Part shown: in pieces, positions 1 to 12,800 of the stretch | Layout: every line of letters starts with the position of its first letter | Position numbering within the stretch: position 1 is the stretch's first letter | Source: Tribonema minus | Taxonomy: Eukaryota > Sar > Xanthophyceae > Tribonematales > Tribonemataceae | Direction: 5' to 3' | DNA: 64,000 nt | Assembly (NCBI GenBank): GCA_017506865.1 | Contig: JAFCMP010000108.1 | Span: 124,001 to 188,000 of the forward strand | Translations under genes and position numbers: made by a program | Notes under the pieces: model-generated | Seen by the model: the letters and a program-made list of their open reading frames with translations, nothing else | The model's database searches: none | What the model was told of the DNA's origin: nothing

Positions 1-896
1 CCAAATCTGGCAAGAATTCTCCGCGCACTTGCTCTTGTGGGACGCTTTCAAGCTCGCTGACAGCTCTCCATTTGGCAGCATGCTGACCCAGTGAAAATGA
101 CCAGAGCATTTGCATGATTTACACAACAGATGGACAGGGCTGCGTCTGCAAACCATTGAGGAGTGTGCATAGTGCATTGCGCTCAAGCGCGTGGCACACG
201 GTGCTGTTTCTTGATGGCAGAATGGATCACCGTGGTACTCAAATTACTGCTTCAGGGGCTGAGCTGGCAAGGTGGAGCACCAAACCAGCACTGTAGCAGA
301 GCAGCGGAAGCTCTGCAACCAAAGCTCTAGCAAGTGAAATGTGTAGGAACAGCGCTGACATAATCACGCAGCACATGCAGAACACCCTGATACCAGTCAA
401 TGCACAGCTCGCAGACATGCCAGAATAGGCTTCCACGGATCAGTACCAGTGAGACTGTGGATGACCGCAGCACAAGCTGTGCAGCAGGGCATCAACGTAG
501 GGCGCGTAGAAGTCTGAATCGTTCAAAAAATGTGTGGTGTGTATTAAAAGAATCAAAACCGTGTTGACTGCTGGCGACCAATGTATCTGCTGACAGTACT
601 TACATAGCGCAAGTGTTAGCGCCAGTCCCACCACGCTTTGCGCATTCGCGTTGCAGTGGCTGTTGCTGTCTGGTGACAGTGGTGATTGCAGTCCCTGCGG
701 TTCAACTGTGAGCCTCTTGTGCTCATTTGGCCAGGGCAAGTGGCCATGTCTAGATAAGCGGCCTGACAATGGTGCCCTTCAACCAGTTTGTGCCGACAGT
801 CATGCAACGGCCATCCATCAAGTTAAGAGAGCAAACTGGTGCAAGAGGCGCACTTATGGTAAAGGCGCGCTCGCACTCAGTGCGCGGCAGCAGCGC
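1..896. other. No gene seen (left edge)
   Basis: No frame in this stretch has recognisable similarity, composition bias or plausible splice structure. Short open frames on both strands look like chance. It is the 3' flank of the MTRFR-like gene, whose stop lies at 897-899. Confidence 0.5.
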
Positions 897-1520
897 TCAG
901 CCCGGCTTCCCCTCTGCAGGGTGTGCATGTGTCACCTCGTGTTCCTGCTCCTGCTCCTTCTCCTCCTCTTCCTCATCGTGTGACTCCTCCCCCACTCCAT
1001 CTCTCAGCTGCTGTGCCTTGCGCGAGCGGCTGCGGCTCTTGGCCTTCTGCTTCTGGACACGGGACACTCGCCGCCCGATCCTGCTGTCCTTGCCCCGCAG
1101 GTGGAACTCCACCTTTTCCGCGAGCATCTTGCGCGCAATGGCGCGGTTGCTGATGAGGTCTCGCGCATCCTGGCACTGCACCTGGATGCCCGTGGGCAAG
1201 TGGGTCAGCTGCACACAGCTCCTGACCTTGTTGATCTTCTGACCTCCAGGACCGCTGCCCTTGACGAAGGACTCCCTGATGTCTGCTTCATTGAGCTTGA
1301 GGCGAACGGTGGGCGCGCTCTTCCTTCCCTGCTGTTTCTGTCTGGCGTCTACTGCTATATCATCAGGATCTTCTGGTGGCTTGTTCCTGGGAGCGAAAGT
1401 GGCCCGCCACCGTGCCACCTGGGCCCAGTGGCTGCTAGCATTTGTTGTGTTTGAGTTTGCAAGCTGTCTGGCGAAGGCTCGCCTGGCGGGTGCTGCAGAT
1501 GCAGCTGCTATCGCGAGCAT
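897..1520 (-). CDS. MTRFR: MTRFR (C12orf65)-type mitochondrial peptide release factor homologue
   Basis: Single-exon 207-residue protein of the class-I release-factor GGQ family that lacks codon-recognition domains. Such proteins (human MTRFR/C12orf65, ICT1) release nascent chains from stalled mitochondrial ribosomes. The N-terminus (MLAIAAASAAPARRAFARQL) is Ala/Arg-rich with no acidic residue, as in a mitochondrial or plastid presequence. The catalytic loop KGSGPGGQKINKV puts GGQ at residues 92-94 and is followed by the family pattern of an RNR-type turn (LISNRAIARKMLAEKV). The C-terminus is a strongly basic helix (KQKAKSRSRSRKAQQ) such as inserts into the ribosomal mRNA channel in this family, then a Glu-rich tail. 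The similarity around GGQ is closer to MTRFR than to ICT1, but function in mitochondria versus plastid is inferred. It diverges from TTI1 across a gap of about 190 bp. Confidence 0.85.
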   Translation of the reverse strand: MLAIAAASAAPARRAFARQLANSNTTNASSHWAQVARWRATFAPRNKPPEDPDDIAVDARQKQQGRKSAPTVRLKLNEADIRESFVKGSGPGGQKINKVRSCVQLTHLPTGIQVQCQDARDLISNRAIARKMLAEKVEFHLRGKDSRIGRRVSRVQKQKAKSRSRSRKAQQLRDGVGEESHDEEEEEKEQEQEHEVTHAHPAEGKPG

Positions 1521-1709
1521 CTTATGGAAAAGACGAACACTTCAATCCAAAGAGTAACTTCAAGTGGGCTTCCTTGGGCCAAAAGCACGCTGCTGGCTGT
1601 ACAGCTGTGCAACGGTGATGTATCGCATTCTAATATCGAGTGGCGACGACAACACTACTTTTCCAAATCCATCAGATCCATAGGCGGTGCAGACGGCAGC
1701 ACTTTCATC
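1521..1709. promoter_or_regulatory. Probable bidirectional promoter between MTRFR and TTI1
   Basis: Only about 190 bp separate the two start codons (1520 on the minus strand, 1710 on the plus strand). The TTI1 frame stays open up to 1524, so a longer N-terminus is formally possible, but similarity begins just after 1710. No TATA box is evident. The promoter role is inferred from geometry alone. Confidence 0.4.
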
Positions 1710-4700
1710 ATGAACGCCCCTGGCAAGGATGTGCTGACCCTGCTGAGGGACCCATGCATGGCTCTGGTCGGCGCGGTGGAGGTGCATGCAACCGGACATT
1801 CTCCTGCGTCGCCCGCACTTGTGGAGAGATGTCTTGCAGACCTGCTGGGCACGCTGGAATCCATAGGTGCCACTCCAGAGCAGGCGCAGGCGCTGCCTCG
1901 TGCTCTGCATTTCGTCATGCTGCCACTCAACCTGCTGCTAGCACCACCCGGCAGCAAAGGTCAGCAGTTCCACGTGACAGATGGCATGCGAGAGAGGGCC
2001 ATCCTCTGCGTGGACGCGCTGGTGCATGCCTGCGGCGACGCCTTCGTAGAGGGCGCCAACGCCGCCAACCTGACGGCGCTCTTCACCACCCTCACAGTCC
2101 TCCTTACCAGCAGCTCTCCGGCCATGCGCGCGATGGGCACTGAGTCTGAAGCGCGGGTGCCAGTGCCATCTCTGACCGGCGCCGAAGAGGCCCTTCAGCT
2201 CGCCTGCATGAGGTGTCTAGCCACACTCTTCGAAGCCCCCTCTGCCCACCGCCCTACCAGCCAGAAGGCGCTGTGCCGCCAGCGGTGGGGCGCCATGTCT
2301 CAGTCCCTGAGCAGCGCTGCGGGCGGCGGACTGCTCGCGCAGCTGACGCAGCTGCTGCTGGAGCAGTGCCAGGAGGGCAGGAGCACGGACACGCGCCTCA
2401 CCGCGCTGCGCGCGTTAGGCGGCATGTTGAAGTTCGCTCCCGACCGTGCGCTGTGGCGCCGGTTCCTGCCCGGCGTGTTCAGCGGCCTGTACAAGACGAT
2501 ACGCGGCATCACTGCCGGCGGCCCCGGAGCGCTGACATCGACGCCATCAGCGCTGCCATCTGCTCTGCCGCAGGGGCATGGCGTAACTGTCAGGGGGCTG
2601 GAGGTGGTGGTGCTGTTGCTCATCACCACGTTCCGCAGGCCCGAGGACGCGCGGCGGCAGCGCCCAACGCACGAGCTGCAGCAGCAGGCGGTTGGCGCCG
2701 CGCTGCAGCAGCTGCAGTGCATGGCGCAGCGCGAAGCGGCAGCAGCGGGCGACCCGGCGCCTGATGATGCTCATCACCAGCAGCAGCAGCAGCAGCAGCA
2801 GCGCGACGCGACGCAGGAACACCCGTGGGAGCTGGAAGCGGCGCCCAAGCTGCAAGCGCTGCTGCTGCCGCTGCTGGAGTTCTGCCGACGGCACGGCTCG
2901 TGGCGCGTGCGCGCGGCGCTGGCGCAGCAGGCGTGCCAGCTGCTGTGTGAGTGGGTTGCGAGGGCCCCTGCGGAGCCTGTGTTGGGGCCGCTGGTGAAGG
3001 CGCCGCTGCAGGCCGTGCTGGGGTTGCTGTGGGATGAGATGCCGCAGGTGGGAGAGGCGGCGCAGGAGGGCATTGCGCGGTGAGTACAAGCTAACCTTGT
3101 ACTCAGACCAGGCTTGTGACTGAGTCTCTGCATGATGCAGTCTCTGCATGATGCCAAGGGCGTATGCTTGGTGTGGAGGCAGCAGCTAGGGGGCGCAATA
3201 CTAACATGTGGTCCTGTGGAGTCGCAGACCGACGCCAGGGGGGGCGCTCGCTTCATAGCTCTTGCATTGCAGCTGGCAACTTTTTGATTATGGATTCGTC
3301 AGTATGATCATGGCCAATTTGCAGGTGCTTTGCAGCATGTTTGAACTGTGGCGCATACATCTTCAACACTGGTAAAGGGTGGCAAGGGAGATTCATGTTG
3401 CTAGCGAATGTCACATACGGCAGCGCGTGTCATTGCGTTAGACACTTACTTGACATGAACAACGAGCGCGTTTGCCCCGTTTGATTACGGACCGCTGCCA
3501 CCGCTGCAGATGTGGCTAGAACCTTGCGCACAATGACACAGCAGCAGCAACAGATGCTTGCTCGTTTAACAGCATCATATGAACATCGAAGCATACATCA
3601 ATGGCTGTATTATGTGGGAGTTGCAACGTTCTGCAGCTTCCCATTGCATCTCTCCAGCGAAGGTTGCTTTAGACAGATAACTTCAGAAAGAGTGAAAATC
3701 TCGTCGGGTGGAAAGAGCAGCAGCGTAAGGCCAGGCTCATGTGTCTTGTGGCATATAAGTTGAGGTTGATGTGCCCTCTGTGCAAGTTGCAAATATCAGT
3801 TGTGACCGATGCATATCTGTGCATGCCGCCTGCCAGCACCACAACAAGGCCGCTTATGCATGATGTGTGTGCCATCCATCGCACCATGGCGCTTTCAAAT
3901 TTGCAGTTAAATTGACACAGAATTCATCTCCGTGCTGGCATGCTGCAGTTACCGGCAGTTACTGCCAACAGAGGCCTGGCTGGACGTGCGCGCATCCCTC
4001 CACGCCGAAGCTGCCGCAGTGGCGGATGCGCTGCCGAGCCTGGCGCGGAGTGCAGCGTCGGAGCGTCACCTCGCTGCGCAGTTGAACTTGCTCAGCGGCT
4101 ACTTGACGGTGCTGGGGGAGGAAGTAGGAGAGTCACACTGGCAGCACCTCTTGCGCCAGCTGTGCAGGGTGCTGGTGTTTGATGAGGGAAGTGCTGGCGT
4201 GCAGCTGTTAGTCGCGCGGCGCACTGCGTCTGTTGCGCAGGTGAGAAGCTGGCGAGTTCTCAGGCATCTACTCTCATGCATAGAAGTATACAACTGTCAA
4301 TTGGGTACGTGCTTGTGTCAGTGTGGTTCCAGTATCGCCTTGATGCGGCACATGGTATGTTGCTGTCGCAGATTGTAGCTGGTCGATCCGCAGGTCATGG
4401 ATGTGGCTGACTGCATTGTGCATCATGACGCATTGGTCCCAGAAAAAGAAAGGAAGCACCACTGCAGCTTGCAGCCCGGGCTCACAGATCTGGTGGCCCC
4501 GGTGCTTGGCGAATGTGCTTTTAGTATGGCAAATAAATGCAATCGCTCTTGCTGCAGATCTCAAAGTCGTGCCTGAAGGCAAAGCAACCTTTGTGCATAA
4601 TGGATTTATTGGGCTTGCAGCTTGCTTCTCGCTGCAAACCGCTGCGCCATTGCCGCTGCCCCCTGCGCTGGTGATCCAATTCTCCATTCAGTCACCGATT

Positions 4701-7700
4701 CCATCATTCCAGCTCTTCTGGCACGCAATGGCCCGTTGCATCGCTGGGCACTGCCACCCCCATCGCAGGACCCAACAGCGCTCGCCCCAACGCCGTACTT
4801 CCGCAAGACCCTGACCTACTGTCGCCAGGACGCCACCCTGGCAGCCGTGCAGCGCACGCTGCACTTGCTGGCGCAGTGCGGCGACCCATGGCTCCTGAGC
4901 GATGCCCTGACAGAGGGGCTGGAGGCGGCGCACCCAGGCGCGCACGCCGCGCGGCAGGAGCAGCAGCAGTGGTTGTCCTCGCTGCTGCCGCTGGCGTACG
5001 CGGTGAACGAGGGGTTAGCGGGGCTGGGTTGGAGTGTCAGTGCTCAAACAGCGGTCGGCGCAGCGGTGCGGTGCGAGGGCAGCGCTGGTGAAGGAGCCGG
5101 CGGCCGCGGCGCCAACGGTGAAAGGGAGCACGGCAGCAGCGCTGACAGAGCTGGCGATGGCGGCGCTAGCTTCAGAGCTCAAAACGGTGCCCAGTGCAAT
5201 AGTGATGGCAGCGCTCAGCACAAGGGCAGCAGCGCTCAACGGCAACTGCTGCCGGAGGGCATGGCCGAGGTTATGGTGCAGGCCGTGCTGCAGAGCGACG
5301 CATGGCGCGCGCGCACGGGCGCTGCCCCCGCCGCCGTTTCGCTCTCCGTAACCAACAATAACGCAGCGACAGCAGCAGCGGCGGCGGCAGCAGCGCAGCA
5401 GCACATGGCGTCCTCCGTGATGGACAGCGCAGCAGCGCTCATCAGTCTGCTCATGGAGGTCATCGGCAGCGTAGCGGAGGCGGCCGGCGTGGACGCGTTT
5501 GAACCGCTGCTGATAGACCTCCTGTACCCGCTGCTCGACAAGCTTGCGGACGCGCATGCCACGGTCCGACGCGGCGCGCTGTCGACGCTGTTGCGCATCG
5601 CGGCGGCGCTCGGCCACGCCTCGCTGCGCGACATGCTGTGCGCCAACATAGACTACATTGTGGACAGCGTCATCGCGCGCTTGCGAGAGACGCGCAGCGG
5701 CAGCAGCGGCAGCGGCAGCGCAGGAGAGGAGGCGGAGCGCGCGCACACGGTGGTGACGTGCCTACTGGAGCATCTCGGCGAGAGCACTGCCACGCCGCTA
5801 GTGCGCGATCTGGCGGCGGCGGTGCTGGCAAATGTGGACGCGCGGTGGTGGGACGAGGGCGCTGCGGAGTCCAGCCTCGCTGTGATGCGCGCCATCGCGA
5901 ACAGCATCGACACGTCGCGCGTGGCACAGGTGAGGAAGAGGCACGGCCGGAACTCGCGTTGTGCTGATACGTTGACTGTTGCGCGGTTGTAGTGAGCCTT
6001 CTGCCGTGGCAATGGTGCTGTCGTTTAGCACTGCGGTGGTGACCATCTCATGGTTTGCGGTGCTGATGCAATCCTGCATCTATCATCAGGAACTGTTGCA
6101 CACCTCTTGAAGTTGATGTCAATTGGCTCTCGCTTATGACCTCATTCCCAACTTTGCCGGTGCCGCTAGGGCCGTGACATTATCAGCTTTACGTTACCAT
6201 GCACACATCTGACCTTGTCGTGCACACCGTGTCCCGCCCTGCCTGATACATGGCCAATCTCAGATAGAAGCATAGTGTTTGCCTAACAAGTGCGGGATAG
6301 GGTCAGCTCAGGGTAACTGTAAGGCTGCCAAGTGGCAGCATGCGCTCAGTGCCGCTCGCCAAACCGTTGGCAATGACAGCATTTCACTTGATGGCCAGTC
6401 CCCAGCCATTCCACCTCATTCAGTGGCAATCTGCAACGCTACTCGCGCAGGATGCCGCTCAACATAGAAGGCAGCGCTCAACTGTACCCTCTGCATCACC
6501 AGCAGCCACAGCGCTCAAACGCTCACCCTGGTACCAGCAGCTCCTCATGGACCTCGGCGACGCCACCGACCTCCCAGAATCATATCCGCTGCCAGGCACC
6601 GGCGGCAGCGGCGGCGACGCGGGCTCATATGAGGCGTTGGTTGAGGAGGAGGAAGGCGAGGACGCTTTTGAGAGGGAGGAGCGCGCTAATAAGGCGGCGC
6701 AGGACAGCGCGGAGGTCGCCGTGCTGCGCGAAATTCTGGAGCGTGCGCAGTACTTTGCCGCGACGCCGCGCCTGCGCTGCCAGGCGCTCGCGGCCGCCGC
6801 CGTCGGCGACTGCCTCGCGAAGCTCGCCGCAACGCGCGTCGACACGGTGCTGCTGCCGGCCGTGCACAGGGCGTGGCCGAGCCTCATGGCGCGGTTCAGG
6901 GAGCAGGCAAGGGCTGCGGGGGCGGCGCTCGGCAGCGGCGGCAAGGGTGCCGTCGAGGCGGCGGAGATGGAGGGCGTGGCGCAGCGGCGCGCGGCGCTGC
7001 TGAGCGTTGCGCGCGCGGTGGCAGCGCTCACCGACCTGTGCGGCGACTTCTTGTCGCTCAAGGTGACGGAGGAGCTGTGGCCGGTGCTGCGAGCGCTGCT
7101 GGCGAGGCGGCTGCCGGTGCTGCTCAAGGCACCCGCCGCCGCTGCCTCCGCAACAGCCAAGACAGCAGGCAGCAGCGGCAGCAGTGGCCGTGATGCGTTC
7201 GGTCTGCTAGGCAGCCAGTACGGCGGCAGCGGCGTCCTGTCAGTGACGGACATTGCTGGGGCGGCACGGGCGCTGGAGCTGGGGGCGAGCGCTGGTACAG
7301 CTGCTCTCATTGCCAGTAACACCGATGCGCATGATCGTGAGCGGCGGGCGGCGGCGGACCAGTCCATGGACGTCAAAGTCGCGGTCGCGCTGCTGGAATG
7401 CTTGACAGCGCTAGCCAGGACTCGCGACTGCCGCCGCTACATGGCGCCGCTGGCGCAGGACGTGGCGGCGGTGACGCTACCGGGACTGTCGGCGCGCGCG
7501 CCGGTCACGTTACGCGCAGCCACGATCGAGCTGTTCCGCGCGCTGATGGCGCTGGACGGCGATGGCCTATGGGTTATCTTGCTGCAGCATTGTCGAGGCG
7601 AGGGGCCTGTGGAGAGTATGGCGCCGCCGCCGCCGCTAGATGGTCTGCCCAGGGCGCGGCCGGTAGGCGGCGCAAATAGCGGTAGGGCGGGCGATTTTGA

Positions 7701-7752
7701 GGCGAGCGCGGTGCAGCTGCTGCGTGAGCTGGAGTGTATGGAGGAAGAATAG
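1710..7752 (+). CDS. TTI1: TTI1 (TELO2-interacting protein 1), HEAT-repeat subunit of the TTT complex
   Basis: Four-exon model: 1710-3079, 3949-4240, 4769-5929, 6451-7752. Every junction keeps phase with GT-AG sites, giving 1374 residues (human TTI1 is about 1090). TTI1 with TELO2 and TTI2 loads HSP90 clients of the PI3K-like kinase family (mTOR, ATM, ATR, SMG1). Recognised matches in family order: an N-terminal segment resembling LQQYILFPLR; KFAPDRALWRRFLPGVFSGL; TPYFRKTLTYCRQDATLAAV; DYIVDSVIARLR, close to human DYLVNGISLNLR; LLPAVHRAWPSLMARF, close to LLPLAHQAWPSLVHRL; LCGDFLSLKV; and the C-terminal VQLLRELE. The extra length comes from Ala/Gly/Ser inserts (for example around 5075-5240 and 5360-5400) and a Gln run near 2780. 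The start at 1710 is chosen because it leaves room for a promoter. The first acceptor is ambiguous: in-phase AGs also lie at 3906, 3930 and 3957. Confidence 0.85.
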
Positions 7753-9133
7753 GGACCAAGTGTACAGGTAGGGTAGTAGCCACAGGCAGGCACCGATCAC
7801 ACATCACAGGGGGGCATCACAGCGCAGCAGTGTGCGGCATGCACTGAATGTACATACTCAACACATTTAAATCACGACAAGCGCCTGTTATTTGGTGCTT
7901 GTCATCGTGCTTATCATCATGCTATGATTTGCTCTTCCAGCATTGGCTGGCACTTGTAAGCGGCTGCAGAGCACTTTTACAGTCCGTTTCTACAAACATC
8001 ATGACCGATTTGCTCTTGCCGTTCCAGTACTTCAAATTTTTGGTGGAAACGGCGCAGCTGTGTGCCAACGAATGGCGTGCACACAGCACGTGCTCGCTGG
8101 ACTCTGTGTGTAGAAGCAGCCAGTGTGTTGAGGTAGGCCCGCACTCCAATGGCGGCAGCGCGTGAGCTCCGCCGTTGCCTGCTGTGCGCCGCCGCGGGGC
8201 AGCGACGCGTATGCGCGTCGCCACAGAATCGCGTCGTTGTATGCACAACAAGAGCTTGGTATCGGCACAAGGTGTGCCAGGATATACGTAACTCAAGTTC
8301 ATGCGTTTCCAATTGCGGGAGAGGACCCACTGCGAGTGGATCGAGTCCTGGGTACGTGAACGGTCGTGAACGTGCGAGAAGGAACAGTCTCAGATCTTCA
8401 CAGACCTCATGTGATTTACGCTTGAGTGTTGTACGAAGCAGCACCTTCATTCGTTCACGTAGTTGATTCACCGTTAACTCGTGACCTGCAGCGTCTGCAC
8501 CACTCATGCACCCCCCCCCCCCCCCCCCTCCGGGACGGGGGGGGGGGGGCGTTAACTTAGCTCGCATGCGCTTTACCTGAAACTAGAGATATGCTATCCA
8601 CCAATGAGCTGACAAGAATAAGGTTTGCCATGCTAGTCGGACCCTGCCTAGAATGCCCCCCCCCCCTTCCCCCCCGCCGTCTCGCTTCGCGCACAGCCAC
8701 GGCCTGCACAACTGCAGCGCTTATCCACAGACACAGATTTCAAATGAATGCGTGCTTGACCGCTCAAAAGGTTAGCCCCCCTGAAGTCAGATGTGCTGTG
8801 CGGGGGCCTAACTACTAGGTTTGCCCCCCCTTCCCCCCCCTCCGGGACGGGGCGGGGGGGGGGGGATCGCACGCAGACATGGTCTGACAGACTGCGCCTG
8901 ATGACCAGATCTGCACCTAGATGTCTCAGAGGGCACTCCTGACGGTCATGGTGCAGCAGGGAACTTGATTCGTCGACCTACGGTGAAATTACTTCGGAAT
9001 AAACCGGTTCACCGTTGTGTTAACAATTGTTTGCTAAATACTGTAAAACAGCCATTTCATTCGTCCATGAACATGCACATCAGAGAATGCGTGATGAACA
9101 GCACCTGCCGATTACATCCCCCCCCCCGCGCAC
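7753..9133. other. Gene-poor spacer with poly-C/poly-G tracts
   Basis: This holds the TTI1 3' flank and the approach to the transposon cluster. A minus-strand open frame reaches from about 8507 (ATG) to 7977. Its first 60 or so residues (ELTVNQLRERMKVLLRTTLK and onward) look mildly protein-like, but I recognise no family and it decays into low-quality sequence, so it is not called as a gene. The rest is homopolymer C and G runs and unremarkable AT-balanced DNA. Confidence 0.4.
8507..8868. repeat. Two copies of a C-run / TCCGGGAC / G-run inverted repeat
   Basis: Near 8507-8551 and again near 8823-8866 a long run of C is followed by CTCCGGGACGGGG and a long run of G. Each is an inverted repeat able to form a hairpin or G-quadruplex/i-motif structure. 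A further C-run lies near 8655-8680. The two copies share the same spacer, so they are duplicates and not independent homopolymers. Confidence 0.7.
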
Positions 9134-9332
9134 TGTACTTTTTATTAATTCTCGCTCAGGGCGCGAAAAAGCCCAGATGATTGGCATCTAGCTGTACGGA
9201 ACCTGTACTTTTTATTAATTCTCGCTCAGGGCGCGAAAAAGCCCAGATGATTGGCATCTAGCTGTAAGGAATCTACATGTCGTATGACAGTCTGAAAGTG
9301 TCGCAACGACAACCACTCAAACGCCGCCGCCG
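9134..9332 (-). mobile_element. Two successive 5'-truncated LINE 3' tails (family A)
   Basis: Read on the minus strand, 9332-9204 and 9196-9134 both end in GGGCTTTTTCGCGCCC, then ATTAATAAAAAGTACA, and match the 3' UTR of the adjacent LINE (9854-9966) almost base for base. They are separated from each other and from the next element by the same short string, CGGAACC, consistent with a target-site duplication or repeated insertion at one site. Both are extremely short, as expected from abortive target-primed reverse transcription. Confidence 0.8.
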
Positions 9333-9337
9333 GAACC

Positions 9338-9853
9338 TGTACTTTTATTAATTTCGCTTCGCAAGGGGCGCGAAAAGCCCTCTCTTTGGATGTGCACTCA
9401 ATGCAACATTCCTTCTCCGAAGAGAGACTCAAACGCAAACAGGCTTCCCCCTCTTCACACTACCACCAACACCCCACAACCAAACCCTACTTAGGGTTGC
9501 CCAGCCGTGAGGCACACTTGTCCCGTCTTGGAAAAGATTTATGCAGGCATGGGTCGCCTTTGACAGCGCCCAGAACTGATGACCATGCTGACACGTCTGA
9601 ATCACGCCTCTAGGCAAAATGATCACTGGGCACCAGGCACTGGTGCTAAGGGTAATCAATGCACAATGCTGTTGCTACGAAGAGTCCGACCTAACCCCAA
9701 CAAACCCCACCCAAACCCCGATCGGTCCCCACTATCATGCTGCACCAAAGTGCCTAAGCTACTGCCTCTACACGACCAGACCCACTTTGAGGCCTCCCGT
9801 GTCTCTGCCAAAATGGTCCTAACCGTGAACAGCTTTGTGCAGGCCTGGGCTAC
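9338..9853 (-). mobile_element. Family-B retroelement copy 1 (about 515 bp, no intact gene)
   Basis: Nearly identical to 15400-15915. Its minus-strand 3' end (GGGCTTTTCGCGCCCC, then ATTAATAAAAGTACA) resembles the LINE family-A tail, but the body is unrelated to A. It contains an internal duplication of about 230 bp, and no long open frame. It abuts the 3' end of the LINE at 9854. It could be a non-autonomous (SINE-like) element mobilised by the family-A enzyme, or the 3' part of another LINE. Confidence 0.7.
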
Positions 9854-12800
9854 TGTACTTTTTATTAATTCTCGCTCAGGGCGCGAAAAAGCCCAGATGA
9901 TTGGCATCTAGCTGTAAGGAATCTACATGTCGTATGACAGTCTGAAAGTGTCGCAACGACAACCACTCAAACGCCGCCGCCGCCAAATGGCATATCGGGG
10001 TCCTCCCCTACGTCCTCCTCCATGTGCCCCCCCCCCCTGGATTCTGCCATGTGTGTCATGACACGGCCAGAGTACGCCATGTGGAGCGCTGCCGACAGTG
10101 CCGAGCGTAAGCGCGCCAGGGCGATGCCCTTGAGAGCTTTAGGGCGCGCTCCTCCGGGCACTGACATCCTGCTGGCATACTCCGTCGCCACAGCCTCCAG
10201 CAGCTTCCGCCCCTGCTCCCCGATGCTGCCAAATGACCCTATTGCCAATGTGGCAAGTTTGTAGCAATTCTGATCATAATGACCAGAATAGTGGGTAGTC
10301 TTGGCGGCCTCTTGGTCGCGGCAGCATCGCTCGGGGTCTGCTGCAGTCTTCGCCGCCCGCGACGCCACCTGTGCCTCGAAGCAGGTAACGTCCACCATGA
10401 GCGGTAGGTGGCGTGTCGGGTCGTCGTAGCCGGTCACCGGGAAGGCGTCGGCAGGCAGCACGATGTCCATCCTGCGACTCCCCGGCGGCCCGGCGGACCC
10501 CAGAAACGGCGTGTAGTCCTCGTCCACCAGTCCCGTTTTGAGGTATTGCCGCAGGAGGCGCTGCGTGGCCCTCTTGACGCTATTGTGGACAATGGTGTCG
10601 TGCGCCTTGACGCGTGGCGCTTGACACAGCCGTGCATGCAGGGTGCCGCCCGGCGACTTCCCGCACAGCTTGCAGCCTGCCGTCTGCTCCTCTACTCCGA
10701 TGGCGCGTTTGACGGCCAGCTGCCAGGATAGGCCATCGAACGAAGCCGTTGTGGAGTACATGGGCTCGTTGAGGAATGCCATGCCGATCGAGTGCATGTG
10801 GCGCTGCGACCGGAATCGAGCAAGTGCTTGCGTGCGTTGCGTGCCCTGCGGCAGCTGTTGCAGGTCCGCCTCCACCTTATCTGCAAGCTCGGTAGCGACG
10901 GCATCTGCAAGCGCACTCTGATTGGGGCGCTTCAGGCTACACTGCAACTGCAGAGCACTGGCGTCAAGTACGCAAGCAGCATCCGCACCAGTGCCACCAC
11001 CTGCTGTCGGCCGCAGCGGCGGCTGCTGCGTAGGTGGTTGCTGCTGCAGTGGCGTTAGCGCTGGTGGCAGTATATGTTCCAGCTTGTCACCTGTTGCTGC
11101 ACGTAGAGATGTGGCAGCTGTGGCGATCGTCCGCATGAGGGGCAGGCGCGCCACCTCTGCTGCTGCTGCGCCTTGTAGCATTGCTGGTGTGGAACGCGCA
11201 GCGCCTGCATTGACGGCTGCCGCTGCTGCGTGCGCTGGTGCTGCAGCTGTGCCGCCTGCCGTTGCTGCTGCTGCCAGTGGTGTTGCTGCTGCCGCAGGTG
11301 TTGGTGCAGCACCTGCCGCATTGGCCGCTGCCACCGCCATTGCCGCTGTCGCAGCCGGCACGTTTGCGGCGCCGCCTGCCGACGCTGCTCCTGTTGCAGG
11401 TGCTGCAGCAGCGCTTAGGCTAGTAGGGCCTGTAGCAGCTGTATTGCCTATGCCCGCAGCCGCTGCTGTTGATGCTGCAGTTAGTGATGCCGCCGAGGCC
11501 ACTTGAGGTGCAACATGTGCTGCCGCTGCTGCAGCAGCCTCTGATGCTGGAGCAGCTGCTGCTGCCGCCGCTGCTGCTGCCGCCGGAGTAGTTGCGCCGT
11601 GCGCCGCCGCTGCTGCTGCTGCCGCTGGTGCCGCCTGTGCTGCCGCCGCGGCCCCTGATCCAGCGGCAGCTGCGTCGTGTGTTGCCGGAATGGCTGCGCC
11701 ATAAGCGCGGCCAGCCGCTGATGCAGTTGCCGCTGCCGGAGCGGTCGCGCCTCCACTGGCAACCGCCGCTGCCGCTGTAACAGTTGCCGCTGCTGATGCT
11801 GCTGGTGCTGGTGCTGCTGCCGCTGCTGCCGGTGTCGTTTGTGTTGCCGCATCCTCAGCAGCGTTGTCTGCAGCCGCTTGAGGAGCCGCCTGCTGCAGCA
11901 CCCCCGCCCATCCAGAGAGTGCTGGTTGCAGCGCTTGCAACGTGCCCGCCACATACGCAGCATCAGCGATGTCGCAGGCGCTGGTAATGCCAAGGCCGCC
12001 ATGCCGTGTTGGCAGTCGCGCTTGCTGTAAGGCTGGGCCGTGCGCTGCCAGATGGAAGTGGGCCCCACTTTGCTCAAACTGGCGCCAGGTCTGCCCTGGT
12101 GGCTGCAGGCCCATTGAGTGCTCAAGCACCCACTGCGTGACCCGATCCCACTCCTTGGCGGCTGGCGCTGTCTGCGTAGTGGGAATGGTGCGCAGGCAGT
12201 ACGTCATGCGAGGCACCACGCAGTAGCGCAGTAACCTGAACATAGCCCTCGGAGATGTCAGGCACGCGCATCGCTCTGCAAATCGAGCCCCTGCCCCGCC
12301 TGCACCCGCTTCCCTGCGCAGCCATGCGTCCACAAAGCTGCTGTGGCCCACCGGCACCCCCAGCAACACAGCTCCACGGTTCTGATTTTCATCCGTATCC
12401 CCCAGTAGCTGAACGCCCAGCTGCTGCAGCAGTTGCCGCTCGTGGTCTGTCACCACATGCCCCCTGCCAGGCAGCGCGCGTGACTTGGTGAGGTTTAGCT
12501 CCAGCCCCACCTCCGCAAAGTGTTGTTTGAGCTGCGCCACCGCCTGTATGTCATCCTGAGTCAGCGTGCAAGCGCCTGTTCGGACGTTGGCATCGTCCAT
12601 GTAGGCGCCCATCCGCCTCCGCGCGCGCTGCGCAGCCGCCGCCTCATTGAACCGTTTCAAGCACTGAGCAATGGCGCCGCAGAAGAGCATCGGTGCCGCG
12701 GGGTCCCCCTGCTTAAACCCGCGCTGAGACATGATGATGCGCGTGGAGCCGTCAACGTGCTGGAACAGCAGGCGTGGCCGAGTGCGAACGTATGTGCCGA

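Noticed and set aside
7977-8507. Minus-strand open frame starting near MSGADAAGHELTVNQLRER
   Set aside because: A short part looks protein-like, but there is no family match, no splice partner, and the rest has random composition.
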